Shown piece after piece: positions 1 to 8,744 of a DNA stretch of 64,000 nt. The notes under the pieces are model-generated. The model was not told the DNA's origin. It searched no databases and saw only the letters and a program-made list of their open reading frames with translations. The first letter of the stretch is position 1, and each line of letters opens with the position of its first letter. A program made the position numbers and the translations under genes. The DNA is from Roseateles toxinivorans (GTDB lineage: Bacteria > Pseudomonadota > Gammaproteobacteria > Burkholderiales > Burkholderiaceae_C). The stretch is from positions 1,043,510 to 1,107,509 of the forward strand of contig NZ_SNXS01000001.1 of the NCBI RefSeq assembly GCF_004362525.1. The letters run 5' to 3'.

Positions 1-793
1 TTTCCAGCTTGGCCAGGCGAAAGGCCTCGCCCATGCCGACGATCTGGTGCGTGGCCAAGGTGCCAGAACGCATGCCGCGCTCGTGGCCGCCACCGTGCAT
101 CTGCGCCTCTAGGCGCACGCGGGGCTTGCGGCGCACGAATAGCGCGCCGATGCCCTTGGGGCCATAGGTCTTGTGCGAGGCCAGGCTCATCAGATCGACG
201 GGCAGCTGGGTCACGTCGATCACGACCTTGCCGGTGGCCTGGGCCGCATCGACGTGGAAGATGATGCCCTTCTCTCGGCAAATATTGCCGATCGCCGTGA
301 TGTCCTGGATCACACCGATCTCGTTGTTGACGAACAGCACCGAGACCAGGATGGTGTCGGGCCGTAGCGCGGCCTTGAACTTGTCCAGGTCCAGCAGGCC
401 GTTGGCTTCGACATCTAGGTAGGTGACATCAAAGCCCTGGCGCTCCAACTCGCGGCAGGTGTCCAGCACCGCCTTGTGCTCGGTCTTCAGGGTGATGATG
501 TGCTTGCCACGGGTCTTGTAGAAATGCGCCGCGCCCTTGATGGCCAGATTGATCGACTCGGTGGCGCCCGAGGTCCAGACGATCTCGCGCGGGTCGGCGT
601 GGATCAGGCTGGCAACTTCCTCGCGGGCCTTCTCGACGGCCGCTTCCGCTTCCCAGCCCCAGGCGTGGCTGCGCGAGGCGGGGTTGCCGAAATGCTCATT
701 CAGCCAGGGCACCATGACGCTGACGACGCGCGGATCCACCGGCGTGGTCGCACCGTAGTCCATATAGATCGGGAAATGAGGAGTCATGTCCAT
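1..793 (-). CDS. iscS: Cysteine desulfurase IscS (3' end beyond the window)
   Basis: Pyridoxal-phosphate enzyme that removes sulfur from L-cysteine for Fe-S cluster assembly in the cytosol. The reverse-strand frame starts at ATG 793 and runs off the left edge, giving about 264 of the usual roughly 400 residues. Visible marks are [12 protein letters not shown] at the N-terminus, the histidine of TEHKAVLD near residue 106, and the PLP lysine in SHKTYGPKG near residue 208. The catalytic cysteine loop lies beyond the edge. It begins 24 bases after the iscR stop on the same strand, the usual iscR-iscS order. A second ATG at 787 ([12 protein letters not shown]) is an equally good start. No clear Shine-Dalgarno is seen. 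Confidence 0.93.
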   Translation of the reverse strand, partial: MDMTPHFPIYMDYGATTPVDPRVVSVMVPWLNEHFGNPASRSHAWGWEAEAAVEKAREEVASLIHADPREIVWTSGATESINLAIKGAAHFYKTRGKHIITLKTEHKAVLDTCRELERQGFDVTYLDVEANGLLDLDKFKAALRPDTILVSVLFVNNEIGVIQDITAIGNICREKGIIFHVDAAQATGKVVIDVTQLPVDLMSLASHKTYGPKGIGALFVRRKPRVRLEAQMHGGGHERGMRSGTLATHQIVGMGEAFRLAKLE

Positions 794-817
794 GCGGTGA
801 ATACTTTTTGGAGAGGA

Positions 818-1351
818 TTACTTCGTGAAGGCATTGCCCAACGCGAACACCGAGTTCGGCGCGGTGATGCGGATCGGCTTGAGCACGGGTTGCGAGGAGA
901 TGGCCCGCTTGATCGGCGACTCCTCTATCGTCACGCCCTTGGACAGCTGGTCATCGACCAGCTTCTTCAGCGAGACGGAGTCGAGGTACTCGATCATCTT
1001 GGCGTTCAGGCTGGTCCACAGCTCGTGCGTGATGCAGCGCCCGGTGTCTTCGCCCATGCAGTTCTCTTTGCCGCCACAGCCGGTGGCGTCGATAGGCTCA
1101 TCGACGGCGACGATGATGTCGGCCACGGTGATCTCGCTGGACTTGCGGCCCAGCGAATAGCCGCCGCCAGGGCCGCGCGTGCTTTCCACCAGTTCGTGGC
1201 GGCGCAGCTTGCCGAACAGCTGCTCCAGATAGGACAGGGAAATCTGCTGGCGTTGGCTGATGGCCGCCAGGGCGACCGGGCCATTGTTCTCGCGCAGTGC
1301 CAAATCGATCATCGCGGTGACCGCAAAACGACCTTTGGTGGTGAGACGCAT
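818..1351 (-). CDS. iscR: Fe-S cluster regulator IscR (Rrf2 family)
   Basis: Transcription factor that binds a [2Fe-2S] cluster and represses the isc operon when clusters are plentiful. The 177-residue protein has the Rrf2 winged-helix N-terminus (MRLTTKGRFAVTAMIDLAL) with the recognition region around LSYLEQLFGKLR. Cluster ligands C92, C98 and C106 are present, with H109 after them; the third cysteine and the histidine are displaced by two residues relative to E. coli IscR (C104, H107). The C-terminus is longer than the E. coli protein. iscS follows directly. A palindrome matching an IscR type 1 site overlaps the upstream promoter, so autoregulation is likely. Confidence 0.95.
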   Translation of the reverse strand: MRLTTKGRFAVTAMIDLALRENNGPVALAAISQRQQISLSYLEQLFGKLRRHELVESTRGPGGGYSLGRKSSEITVADIIVAVDEPIDATGCGGKENCMGEDTGRCITHELWTSLNAKMIEYLDSVSLKKLVDDQLSKGVTIEESPIKRAISSQPVLKPIRITAPNSVFALGNAFTK

Positions 1352-1380
1352 ACAAAACTCCTTTGGCCTTGTGGGCCTCT

Positions 1381-1454
1381 GGGTAAACCCCTGCGGGTTG
1401 ACCCGGATCTAAACTCCCTCGCCAGGGCTCTTGGAGTACACGGGTTAACCCGTG
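1381..1454. repeat. Three GGGTNNACCC palindromes in the iscR leader
   Basis: Three inverted repeats of the same form lie between the iscR start codon and its predicted promoter: GGGTAAACCC at 1381-1390 (one mismatch between arms at the centre), CGGGTTGACCCG at 1394-1405 (central mismatch), and a perfect 16-base CACGGGTTAACCCGTG at 1439-1454. If transcription starts near 1470, all three fall in the untranslated leader on the reverse strand. They could be operators for an unknown protein or RNA hairpins. No known IscR site has this form, so the function is unassigned. Confidence 0.6.
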
Positions 1455-1477
1455 GCAATGTCCGAGCGATTAAGTCA

Positions 1478-1507
1478 ATTATAACAGAGTCCGACTAATT
1501 TAGTCGG
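1478..1507 (-). promoter_or_regulatory. iscR promoter with IscR type 1-like operator
   Basis: On the reverse strand a perfect -10 hexamer TATAAT (1483 down to 1478) lies 7 bases after the 17-base near-perfect palindrome CCGACTAAATTAGTCGG (1507 down to 1491), which covers the -35 position. The palindrome resembles the published type 1 IscR consensus with its YGACT and AGTCR half-sites. This layout fits repression of iscRS by cluster-loaded IscR. The match was made by eye. Confidence 0.75.
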
Positions 1508-1547
1508 CATTAGCTCTGTGGCGCCTCTGGACCCTGCCCACGGGGCG

Positions 1548-3656
1548 TCAGCGGCCCGGGCGTGCGGTTGAAATCGGCACGATGTTGTCGTGCGCACTGC
1601 CGCCAAATGCGCGCTCACGCAGCTGGGCCAATTGATCTCGCACCCGGGCGGCCTTCTCGAACTCCAGATTGTGGGCGTGCTCCAGCATCTGCTTTTCTAG
1701 CAGGGTGATGCGCTTGCTGAGGTCTTTCTCGGACAGCTCCTCAAGCTCCAGACCGCTGGCACCGAGCAGTTTCTGATCGTCTCGCCCCGACTTCTCGGAG
1801 TAGACGCCGTCGATCATGTCGCGCACCTTCTTCTGCACGCTGCGCGGCGTGATGCCATTGGCCTCATTGAAGGCGATCTGCTTGTTGCGACGGCGCTCGG
1901 TCTCGCCGATGGCCTTCTTCATCGACTCGGTCATGCGGTCGGCATAGAGAATGGCCCTGCCGTTCAGATTGCGGGCCGCGCGGCCTATGGTCTGCACCAG
2001 CGAGCGCTCGGCGCGCAGGAAACCCTCCTTGTCGGCGTCCAAGATGGCGACCAGCGAGACCTCGGGGATGTCCAGGCCCTCGCGCAGCAGGTTGATGCCC
2101 ACCAGCACATCGAACAGGCCCAGGCGCAGATCGCGCAGGATCTCGACCCGCTCGACCGTGTCCACGTCCGAATGCAGATAGCGCACCTTGACGCCGTTGT
2201 CGCTGAGGTAGTCGGTCAGCTGCTCTGCCATGCGCTTGGTCAAGGTGGTGATCAGCACCCGTTCGTTGATCTCGACACGCAGCCGTATCTCCTGCAGCAC
2301 GTCGTCCACCTGGCGGGTGGCCGGTCGCACCTCGACCACAGGATCGACCAGACCAGTGGGACGCACCACCTGCTCCACCACCTGGCCGGTGTTGTCGTTC
2401 TCGTAGTTGCCGGGCGTGGCCGAGACGAAAATAGCCTGGCGCATCTTGCGCTCGAACTCCTCGAACTTCAGCGGCCGGTTGTCCAACGCGCTGGGCAGGC
2501 GAAAGCCATACTCGACCAGCGTGGTCTTGCGCGCCTTGTCGCCGTTGTACATGCCGCTGAACTGGCCGATCAGCACATGGCTTTCATCGAGCAGCATGAT
2601 GGCGTCAGGCGGCAGATAGTCCACCAGCGTGGGCGGCGGATCGCCCGGGTTGGCACCCGATAGATGCCGCGTGTAGTTCTCGATGCCCTTGCAGTGACCC
2701 ACCTCCTGCAGCATTTCCAGGTCGAAGCGGGTGCGCTGCTCGATGCGCTGGGCCTCGACCAGCTTGCCCTCCGCAACGAACTGCGCCGAGCGGTCGCGCA
2801 ATTCCTGCTTGATGCCGTCCATCGCCGCCAGCACGCGCTCGCGCGGCGTCACGTAATGGCTGCTGGGGTAGACGGTGAAGCGCGGGATCTTCTGGCGGAT
2901 CTTGCCGGTCAGCGGGTCGAACAGCTGCAGCGCCTCGATCTCGTCGTCGAACAGCTCGATGCGGATGGCCAGCTCGGAGTGCTCAGCCGGGAACACATCG
3001 ATGGTGTCGCCACGCACGCGGAAGGCACCACGCGAAAACTCGGTCTCGTTGCGGGTGTATTGCATCCGTATCAACTGGGCGATCACGTCGCGCTGGCCCA
3101 TCTTGTCGCCAACGCGCAGTGTCATCACCATCTGGTGATAGTCCGCAGGGTTGCCGATACCGTAGATCGCGCTGACCGAGGCCACGATCACCACATCGCG
3201 CCGCTCCAGCAGGCTCTTGGTGCAGCTCAGGCGCATCTGCTCGATGTGCTCGTTGATCGCGCTGTCCTTCTCGATGAACAGGTCGCGTTGCGGCACATAG
3301 GCCTCGGGCTGGTAGTAGTCGTAGTAGCTGACGAAGTATTCGACCGCGTTCTTCGGGAAGAACTCGCGGAACTCGCTGTACAGCTGGGCCGCCAGGGTCT
3401 TGTTCGGCGCGAACACGATCGCCGGCCGGCCCAGACGGGCGATCACATTGGCCATCGTGAAGGTCTTGCCAGAGCCGGTCACGCCCAGCAGGGTCTGGAA
3501 GCTCAGGCCGTCGTTGACACCTTCGACGAGCTGCTGGATGGCCGTCGGCTGGTCACCCGCCGGCGGGTAGGGCTGGAACAGCTCGAATGGCGAATCGGGG
3601 AAGGAAACGAACTCGCCCTCGACGGCAGGCGCGGGGGCAACAACATCATCAAGCAT
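1548..3656 (-). CDS. uvrB: Excinuclease ABC subunit B
   Basis: Helicase-like damage verifier of nucleotide excision repair; it receives the lesion from UvrA and recruits UvrC. The 702 residues match the family length. Walker A GVTGSGKT is at residues 58-65, followed by the damage-probing beta hairpin region with [12 protein letters not shown], the Walker B box DESHV near 350, the helicase motif SATPGNYE, and a C-terminal UVR motif ([20 protein letters not shown]) for UvrC contact. The gene is divergent from the aminotransferase with 95 bases between the start codons. A GGAG lies seven bases before the ATG. No LexA-type SOS box is evident in that gap. Confidence 0.98.
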   Translation of the reverse strand: MLDDVVAPAPAVEGEFVSFPDSPFELFQPYPPAGDQPTAIQQLVEGVNDGLSFQTLLGVTGSGKTFTMANVIARLGRPAIVFAPNKTLAAQLYSEFREFFPKNAVEYFVSYYDYYQPEAYVPQRDLFIEKDSAINEHIEQMRLSCTKSLLERRDVVIVASVSAIYGIGNPADYHQMVMTLRVGDKMGQRDVIAQLIRMQYTRNETEFSRGAFRVRGDTIDVFPAEHSELAIRIELFDDEIEALQLFDPLTGKIRQKIPRFTVYPSSHYVTPRERVLAAMDGIKQELRDRSAQFVAEGKLVEAQRIEQRTRFDLEMLQEVGHCKGIENYTRHLSGANPGDPPPTLVDYLPPDAIMLLDESHVLIGQFSGMYNGDKARKTTLVEYGFRLPSALDNRPLKFEEFERKMRQAIFVSATPGNYENDNTGQVVEQVVRPTGLVDPVVEVRPATRQVDDVLQEIRLRVEINERVLITTLTKRMAEQLTDYLSDNGVKVRYLHSDVDTVERVEILRDLRLGLFDVLVGINLLREGLDIPEVSLVAILDADKEGFLRAERSLVQTIGRAARNLNGRAILYADRMTESMKKAIGETERRRNKQIAFNEANGITPRSVQKKVRDMIDGVYSEKSGRDDQKLLGASGLELEELSEKDLSKRITLLEKQMLEHAHNLEFEKAARVRDQLAQLRERAFGGSAHDNIVPISTARPGR

Positions 3657-3751
3657 GGCGACTCCGGGGGAACCCGTAGAATTCTGGGCAGCCCGCCAGC
3701 GTAACCGAAGGCGGCGCTGCCTTCAAATCACCCACCCGCCGAGTAACCCCC

Positions 3752-4954
3752 ATGTCCTTGTTTGCCGCCGTCGAACTCGCTCCCCGTGACCCCATCCTGG
3801 GCCTGAACGAACAATTCAATGCCGATCCGAACCCCAACAAGGTCAATCTGGGCGTCGGCGTCTATTTCGACGAGAACGGCAAGCTGCCCTTGCTGAAATG
3901 CGTGGCCGAGGCGGAGCGTCAGATGCAGGAAGCCGCCAAGCCACGCGGCTATCTGCCGATCGACGGCATCGCCGCCTATGACAAGGCCGTGCAGGGCCTG
4001 GTGTTCGGTGCCGACCATCCCGTGCTGGCCGCTGGCCGCGTGGCCACCGTGCAGGCCGTGGGCGGCACCGGAGGCCTCAAGGTCGGTGCCGACTTCCTGC
4101 AGACGCTGAACCCCAAGGCCAAGGTGCTGATCTCCGATCCGAGCTGGGAGAACCACCGCGCGCTGTTCACCAATGCCGGCTTCGCCGTCGAGAACTACCC
4201 CTACTACGACGCCGAGGCCCGTGGCATCAAGGTCCAGGCGATGCTGGACGCGCTGAGCGCCGCCGCGGCAGGCACCATCGTGGTGCTGCACGCCTGCTGC
4301 CACAACCCGACCGGCTACGACCTGACGCCTGCGCAGTGGGATGCCGTGGTCGCCACCGTCAAGGCGCGCGGCCTGGTGCCCTTCCTGGACATGGCTTACC
4401 AGGGCTTCGGTCAGGGCATCAAGGAGGACGGCGCCGTCGTCCATCAATTCCTTGACGCCGGCCTGTCCTTCTTCGTCGCGACCTCGTTCTCGAAGAGCTT
4501 CTCACTGTACGGCGAGCGCGTTGGCGCCCTGAGCGTGGTCTGCGAGAACAAGGACGAGACCGCCCGCGTGCTGAGCCAGCTGAAGATTGCCATCCGCACC
4601 AACTATTCGAACCCGCCCACCCATGGCGCCCAGGTCGTGGCCACCGTGCTGACCACGCCCGAGCTGCGCGCGCAGTGGGAGCAGGAGCTGGCCGGCATGC
4701 GCGTGCGCATCCGCGAGATGCGCGTTGCGCTGGTCGAGCAGTTGAAGGCCGCGGGCGTCACTCAGGACATGAGCTTCGTGACGCGCCAGCAAGGCATGTT
4801 CAGCTACTCGGGCCTGAACCAGGCGCAGATGCAGCGCCTGCGTAGCGAATTCGGCGTCTATGGAGTGGATTCAGGCCGCATCTGCGTGGCCGCGCTGAAC
4901 CAGCACAATATCGGCGGCGTTGCCCGCGCAATGGCGGCCGTGATGGCTGGCTGA
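3752..4954 (+). CDS. Aspartate/aromatic amino acid aminotransferase (class I)
   Basis: PLP-dependent transaminase exchanging amino groups between aspartate or aromatic amino acids and 2-oxo acids. The 400-residue protein follows the AspC/TyrB subgroup, with GVGVYFDENG near the N-terminus, the cofactor-binding CHNPTGYD motif, the Schiff-base lysine K248 in SFSKSFSLYGERVG, and the carboxylate-binding arginine in DSGRICVAAL near the C-terminus. Whether aspartate or tyrosine is preferred cannot be told from sequence alone, so no symbol is given. It is a single gene divergent from uvrB, followed by a 222-base gap before phaZ. Confidence 0.95.
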   Translation: MSLFAAVELAPRDPILGLNEQFNADPNPNKVNLGVGVYFDENGKLPLLKCVAEAERQMQEAAKPRGYLPIDGIAAYDKAVQGLVFGADHPVLAAGRVATVQAVGGTGGLKVGADFLQTLNPKAKVLISDPSWENHRALFTNAGFAVENYPYYDAEARGIKVQAMLDALSAAAAGTIVVLHACCHNPTGYDLTPAQWDAVVATVKARGLVPFLDMAYQGFGQGIKEDGAVVHQFLDAGLSFFVATSFSKSFSLYGERVGALSVVCENKDETARVLSQLKIAIRTNYSNPPTHGAQVVATVLTTPELRAQWEQELAGMRVRIREMRVALVEQLKAAGVTQDMSFVTRQQGMFSYSGLNQAQMQRLRSEFGVYGVDSGRICVAALNQHNIGGVARAMAAVMAG

Positions 4955-5052
4955 CAGCCCGAAACGCGGCAGAAGGCCTGAATTTGGGCGAACAGCGACC
5001 GGAATCAGTGGCGGAATAGGCAATTTGGGGGTAATCGCTAGGCTTGTGTAAG

Positions 5053-5092
5053 TTTGGCCGCGCCCTCAAGTTCCTAGAATGGTGCAACGCAC
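5053..5092 (+). promoter_or_regulatory. Possible phaZ promoter and PhaR-like operator
   Basis: A candidate promoter TTTGGC (5053-5058), 16-base spacer and TAGAAT (5075-5080) lies about 100 bases before phaZ. Directly after it is the inverted repeat GTGCAACGCAC (5082-5092); its reverse complement TTGTGCGTTGCAC resembles the TGC/GCA sequences described upstream of phasin and other PHB genes bound by PhaR. The PhaR assignment is inference from this resemblance. Confidence 0.4.
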
Positions 5093-5176
5093 AATATCGG
5101 CTCATGGCCATTGTGTCGAGCATCAGGATCGTCGTTTGCCAGACCTCTGGCAGCACATTGCCATAAGGGACTCACC

Positions 5177-6523
5177 ATGCTGTACCAGCTCTATGAAACC
5201 CAACGCGCATTGATGAGCCCGTTCTCGGAGTTTGCCGCCGCCACCGCCAAGCTCTACGACCATCCGCTGTCGCCTTTCGCGCATACGCCGCTGGCCCAGC
5301 GCATATCGGCCGGCTGTGACTTGGCCCATCGACTAGCCAAAGACTACGAGAAGCCCGAGTTCAACATCAAGTCCATCAATGTGGACGAGGTGGAGGTCGC
5401 CGTCCAGGAACGCATCGCGCTGACCAAGCCCTTTTGCCGCCTGCTGCGCTTCAAGCGCTTCACCGACGACCTGAACGTGCTGGCCCGCATGAAGGATCAG
5501 CCCACCGTGCTGGTCGTGGCGCCGCTGTCCGGCCACCACTCGACCCTGCTGCGAGACACCGTGCGCGCCCTGCTGCGCGACCACAAGGTCTTCATCACCG
5601 ACTGGACGGACGCCCGCATGGTGCCCGCCGAGGCTGGCGCCTTCCATCTGGACGACTACATCGAATACGTGCAGGAGTTCATCCGCCTGGTCGGAGCCGA
5701 CGCCCACGTGATCTCGGTCTGTCAGCCCACCGTGCCGGTGCTGGCCGCGATCTCGCTGATGGCTTCCAATGGCGAGGCGACGCCACGCACGATGACGATG
5801 ATGGGCGGCCCCATCGACGCCCGCAAGAGCCCCACGGCCGTCAACAACCTGGCCATGAACCGCAGCTTCAGCTGGTTCGAGAACAACGTCATCTACCGCG
5901 TGCCGACCAACTTCCCGGGCAATGGCCGCCGCGTCTATCCCGGCTTCCTGCAGCACACCGGATTTGTGGCAATGAACCCGGACCGCCATCTGAGCTCGCA
6001 TTACGACTACTTCCTCGACCTGGTGCGCGGTGACGATGACAGCGTCGACTCGCACCGCGAGTTCTACGACGAATACAACGCGGTACTGGACATGCCGGCC
6101 GAGTACTACCTGGACACCATCAAGACGGTGTTCCAGGACTTCGCCCTGGTCAACGGCACCTGGGAAGTCAAGGGCCAATTGGTGCGTCCGCAGGACATCA
6201 CCGGCACCGCGCTGCTGACGGTCGAAGGCGAGCTGGATGACATCTCCGGCGCCGGCCAGACCCGCGCCGCCCATGGCCTTTGTTCGGGCATCGCCACGGA
6301 GCACCAGTTCCACTACGACGCCGAGGGCGCCGGCCACTACGGCATCTTCTCGGGCCGCCGCTGGCGCGAGAAGGTCTATCCCCATGTGCGCGACTTCATC
6401 CAGCGTTATGAGGAGTCCGCCCGTGCCGGAGAGGAAGCCGCGGCCGTGGTCAACAAGGCCGCAGCGAAGCCCGCGGTGTCCGAGCCGAAGAAGGCGCGCC
6501 GCAGCGCCCAACCGAAGGCCTGA
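5177..6523 (+). CDS. phaZ: Intracellular polyhydroxyalkanoate depolymerase
   Basis: Hydrolyses stored polyhydroxybutyrate granules in the cytoplasm. The 448-residue protein begins [19 protein letters not shown], the family N-terminus, with an AAGGGA ribosome site seven bases upstream; an extended frame from 5111 is rejected. The lipase-box serine is replaced by a cysteine, C182 in [11 protein letters not shown], as in the Ralstonia PhaZ1 enzyme (C183). The last 40 residues are a lysine/alanine-rich tail ([11 protein letters not shown]) that may be disordered. The stop overlaps the next start by one base (TGATG), so translation of the RnfB-like gene is probably coupled. Confidence 0.93.
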   Translation: MLYQLYETQRALMSPFSEFAAATAKLYDHPLSPFAHTPLAQRISAGCDLAHRLAKDYEKPEFNIKSINVDEVEVAVQERIALTKPFCRLLRFKRFTDDLNVLARMKDQPTVLVVAPLSGHHSTLLRDTVRALLRDHKVFITDWTDARMVPAEAGAFHLDDYIEYVQEFIRLVGADAHVISVCQPTVPVLAAISLMASNGEATPRTMTMMGGPIDARKSPTAVNNLAMNRSFSWFENNVIYRVPTNFPGNGRRVYPGFLQHTGFVAMNPDRHLSSHYDYFLDLVRGDDDSVDSHREFYDEYNAVLDMPAEYYLDTIKTVFQDFALVNGTWEVKGQLVRPQDITGTALLTVEGELDDISGAGQTRAAHGLCSGIATEHQFHYDAEGAGHYGIFSGRRWREKVYPHVRDFIQRYEESARAGEEAAAVVNKAAAKPAVSEPKKARRSAQPKA

Positions 6524-7191
6524 TGACCGCAGCGCTGACCCGGGAGTCTCTGGTCGAGGCCATAGACAAGGCCTTGCCGCAGACCCAGTGCACGCGCTGC
6601 GGCTATATCGATTGCCGGGCCTATGCCCAGGCGGTGGCCGCCGGTGAGGCGCAGATCAATCAATGCCCGCCCGGCGGACAGGAAGGGGTGCAACGCCTGG
6701 CAGCCCTGACCGGCCGCCGTGCGCTGCCGCTGAACCCCGTCAACGGGGTTGAGGGCCCGCGTCAGCTCGCCATCATCGACGAGGCCTGGTGCATAGGCTG
6801 CACGCTGTGCATCAAGGCCTGTCCGGTGGATTGCATCGTCGGCGCCGCCAAGCAGATGCATGTCATCGTCAACGATCAATGCACGGGCTGCGAGCTGTGC
6901 ATCCCAGCCTGCCCGGTGGACTGCATCTCGATGCAGCCGGTCACGCCGGGGCTGAGTGGCTGGCGGGCCTGGAGCGCCGACCAGGCCACGCAGGCGCAAG
7001 ACCGCTACGAGTTCCGCCAGCTGCGACTGGAACGCGCCAAGAGCGACAACACCGAACGGCTGCTGGCCAAGGCCGAGGCAAAGCTGGCCGATGTGGCGGC
7101 GGCCTCCCGGCTGACCGACGCCGATGCCCTGGAGAAGAAGCGCGCCGTGATCCAGGCCGCGATCGCCCGCGCCAAGGCGCAGCGCCGTTAA
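6523..7191 (+). CDS. rnfB: RnfB-like electron transport ferredoxin
   Basis: A 222-residue soluble iron-sulfur protein related to subunit B of the Rnf complex. An N-terminal Fis3Fe-type four-cysteine motif ([13 protein letters not shown], with a later CPPGG) is followed by two 4Fe-4S ferredoxin motifs, [15 protein letters not shown] and [15 protein letters not shown], at about residues 90-140. The C-terminal 80 residues are charged and helical ([15 protein letters not shown]). It lacks the N-terminal membrane helix of true RnfB, and no other rnf genes are here. It sits between phaZ and nth, 11 bases before the latter. Its electron partner is unknown. Confidence 0.85.
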   Translation: MTAALTRESLVEAIDKALPQTQCTRCGYIDCRAYAQAVAAGEAQINQCPPGGQEGVQRLAALTGRRALPLNPVNGVEGPRQLAIIDEAWCIGCTLCIKACPVDCIVGAAKQMHVIVNDQCTGCELCIPACPVDCISMQPVTPGLSGWRAWSADQATQAQDRYEFRQLRLERAKSDNTERLLAKAEAKLADVAAASRLTDADALEKKRAVIQAAIARAKAQRR

Positions 7192-7202
7192 GCTTGGCAG
7201 CC

Positions 7203-7838
7203 ATGAACTCCAGCCAGATCCAGACCTTTTTCGAGACCTTGAAACGGGTCAACCCCAGCCCGCAGACCGAGCTGGAGTACACCAATGTGTTCGAGCTGCT
7301 GGCCGCGGTGCTGCTGTCGGCCCAGGCCACCGATGTCGGTGTCAACAAGGCCACGCGGCGGCTGTTTCCGGTCGCCAACACGCCGGCCAAGATGCTGGCG
7401 CTGGGCGTCGAGGGCCTGAGCGGCTACATCAAGACCATAGGCCTGTACCCGACCAAGGCCAAGAACCTGATCGCCACCTGCCGCATCCTGGTCGAGCAGC
7501 ATGGCGGCAAGGTGCCGGGCACACGCGAGGCGCTGGAGGCCTTGCCCGGGGTCGGGCGCAAGACGGCCAATGTCGTGCTCAACGTTGCCTTCGGCCAGCC
7601 GACGATGGCCGTGGACACGCATATCTTCCGCGTCTCCAACCGCACCGGCCTGGCGCCGGGCAAGAACGTGGTGGCCGTCGAGCAGGGCCTGATGAAGCGC
7701 GTGCCAGCCTATTATCTGGTCGATGCCCACCACTGGCTGATACTGCATGGCCGCTACGTCTGCCAGGCGCGCAAGCCACAATGCCCACGCTGCGCGGTCG
7801 CCAGTTGCTGCGACTTCCCCGACAAGACCCGCGACTGA
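7203..7838 (+). CDS. nth: Endonuclease III
   Basis: DNA glycosylase with AP-lyase activity that removes oxidised pyrimidines in base excision repair. The 211 residues align throughout with E. coli Nth: helix-hairpin-helix LPGVGRKTANVV with catalytic K120, catalytic D138 in MAVDTHIFRV, and a [4Fe-4S] cluster bound by C187, C194, C197 and C203 with the exact C-X6-C-X2-C-X5-C spacing. The ATG at 7203 gives the family N-terminus; a longer frame reading back through the RnfB-like gene is a shadow. It is the last gene of the phaZ-rnfB-nth run. Confidence 0.97.
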   Translation: MNSSQIQTFFETLKRVNPSPQTELEYTNVFELLAAVLLSAQATDVGVNKATRRLFPVANTPAKMLALGVEGLSGYIKTIGLYPTKAKNLIATCRILVEQHGGKVPGTREALEALPGVGRKTANVVLNVAFGQPTMAVDTHIFRVSNRTGLAPGKNVVAVEQGLMKRVPAYYLVDAHHWLILHGRYVCQARKPQCPRCAVASCCDFPDKTRD

Positions 7839-7900
7839 TACGCCCCTCCCCGCGGTGGGCACATAGAATGCCATTGCGCCCCCTCCAATCAGACCACGCC

Positions 7901-8119
7901 ATGCCAACTCTTAACGACCTCACCGAACGGGTGGAACGCTTGCTGTTGCGCCACGACGAGTTGAAGCGCACCAATGAGTTGCTGCGCAATGAACTGGCCA
8001 GCGTCAACCATGAGCGAGACAACCTGAAGTCGCGGCTGGCGGCGGCCCGTGCGCGCATCGACGCGCTGCTGGAGCGCTTGCCGGTGGAACCGGTTGATGA
8101 CGGAAAGGTCGGCCAATGA
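7901..8119 (+). CDS. Small coiled-coil protein, ZapB-like (TIGR02449 type)
   Basis: A 72-residue, nearly all-helical protein: MPTLNDLTERVERLLLRHDELKR and onward, with heptad-spaced leucines to about residue 58 and a short acidic tail. Its stop overlaps the start of zapA by four bases (ATGA). Coiled-coil proteins of this size directly before zapA are common in betaproteobacteria and are thought to act at the division septum with ZapA, by analogy with ZapB. A direct role is inference. The ATG at 7901 is the only start giving this short form. Confidence 0.8.
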   Translation: MPTLNDLTERVERLLLRHDELKRTNELLRNELASVNHERDNLKSRLAAARARIDALLERLPVEPVDDGKVGQ

Positions 8120-8436
8120 AACAGATGGAAGTCACCATCATGGGCCAGGGCTATGTCCTGGGCTGCCCCGAGGGCGGCGAAGTTGCGCTGCAGAAGGCCG
8201 TGGCCAGCGTCGATCAGGAGATGAGCGCGATACGCGACGCCGGCCGGGTTAAGGCGCGCGAGCGCATTGCCGTGCTGGCAGCGCTGAACCTGGCCTATCA
8301 GCTGGTGGAGCGGCCCGAGGCCAGCCAGAGCCCAACGGTTGCGGCCGTTGGCAACGCTGCATCCGAGCTACCGGAATTGGAAGAACTGATACGCCGCGTC
8401 GACGAGGCACTGGGCCACGACGGACAGTTGCTCTGA
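8116..8436 (+). CDS. zapA: Cell division protein ZapA
   Basis: FtsZ-associated protein that bundles FtsZ filaments and stabilises the Z ring. The 106 residues have the ZapA beta-rich head (MEVTIMGQGYVLGCPEGGE) and a long helical tail. The tail includes the usual RERIAVLAALNLAYQL segment used for dimerisation. It is translationally coupled to the upstream coiled-coil gene through an ATGA overlap. The 6S RNA gene follows 140 bases downstream, the same zapA-ssrS order as in E. coli and other proteobacteria. Confidence 0.92.
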   Translation: MKQMEVTIMGQGYVLGCPEGGEVALQKAVASVDQEMSAIRDAGRVKARERIAVLAALNLAYQLVERPEASQSPTVAAVGNAASELPELEELIRRVDEALGHDGQLL

Positions 8437-8500
8437 TTCATGCACCCGGGTATGCGCGCAGGCCAGGCTTTGCAAGCACTATTTCAAGGCTTTTTCCTAC

Positions 8501-8521
8501 GGGGTCATCGGGCCTGACCCC
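8501..8521 (+). terminator. Hairpin downstream of zapA, possible terminator
   Basis: GGGGTCA (8501-8507) and TGACCCC (8515-8521) form a 7-base-pair stem with a 7-base loop. It lies between zapA and the 6S promoter, where a terminator would be expected, but it is followed by CTTCCCC and not by a clear U-run, so it may be a weak or pausing element. Confidence 0.4.
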
Positions 8522-8566
8522 TTCCCCGCCGTAGAATTCAACCGTCCACTGCGTTCGTGAGAGCTT

Positions 8567-8743
8567 TATATTTCCTTGACCGATGCTCTTTGAGCAGGGG
8601 CTTGGAACATCGTTTGGCTGGTGTGATCGTCTCGCGTCAGATGAACCCGAAGTCAGACTGACCTCGCCCACCTGAACCCCAGGTTCAGGAATGCGGCTCT
8701 TGGCTCGTGGTGGACACCTTTCACATCCCTGCCCTCGTCGGAC
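8567..8743 (+). ncRNA. ssrS: 6S RNA with its -10 element
   Basis: Regulatory RNA that binds the housekeeping sigma-70 RNA polymerase by mimicking an open promoter. A TATATT box (8567-8572) predicts a start at about 8579. The 5' segment CCGATG (8580-8585) pairs with CGTCGG (8736-8741), and GCAGGG pairs with CCCTGC inside it, closing a long hairpin of about 165 nucleotides. The 3' half carries CCTGAACCCCAGGTTCAGG, matching the E. coli 6S segment CCUUGAACCAAGGGUUCAAGG. Position after zapA is the classical one. The 3' end nearly touches the ATG of the next gene at 8745. Confidence 0.86.
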
Positions 8744-8744
8744 C

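Noticed and set aside
476-1498. Forward frame over iscR and iscS
   Set aside because: Both strands are open because of base composition; the reverse strand encodes the known proteins.
3657-3751. Possible SOS/LexA box in the uvrB upstream region
   Set aside because: No CTG-N10-CAG sequence is present in the 95 bases between the genes.
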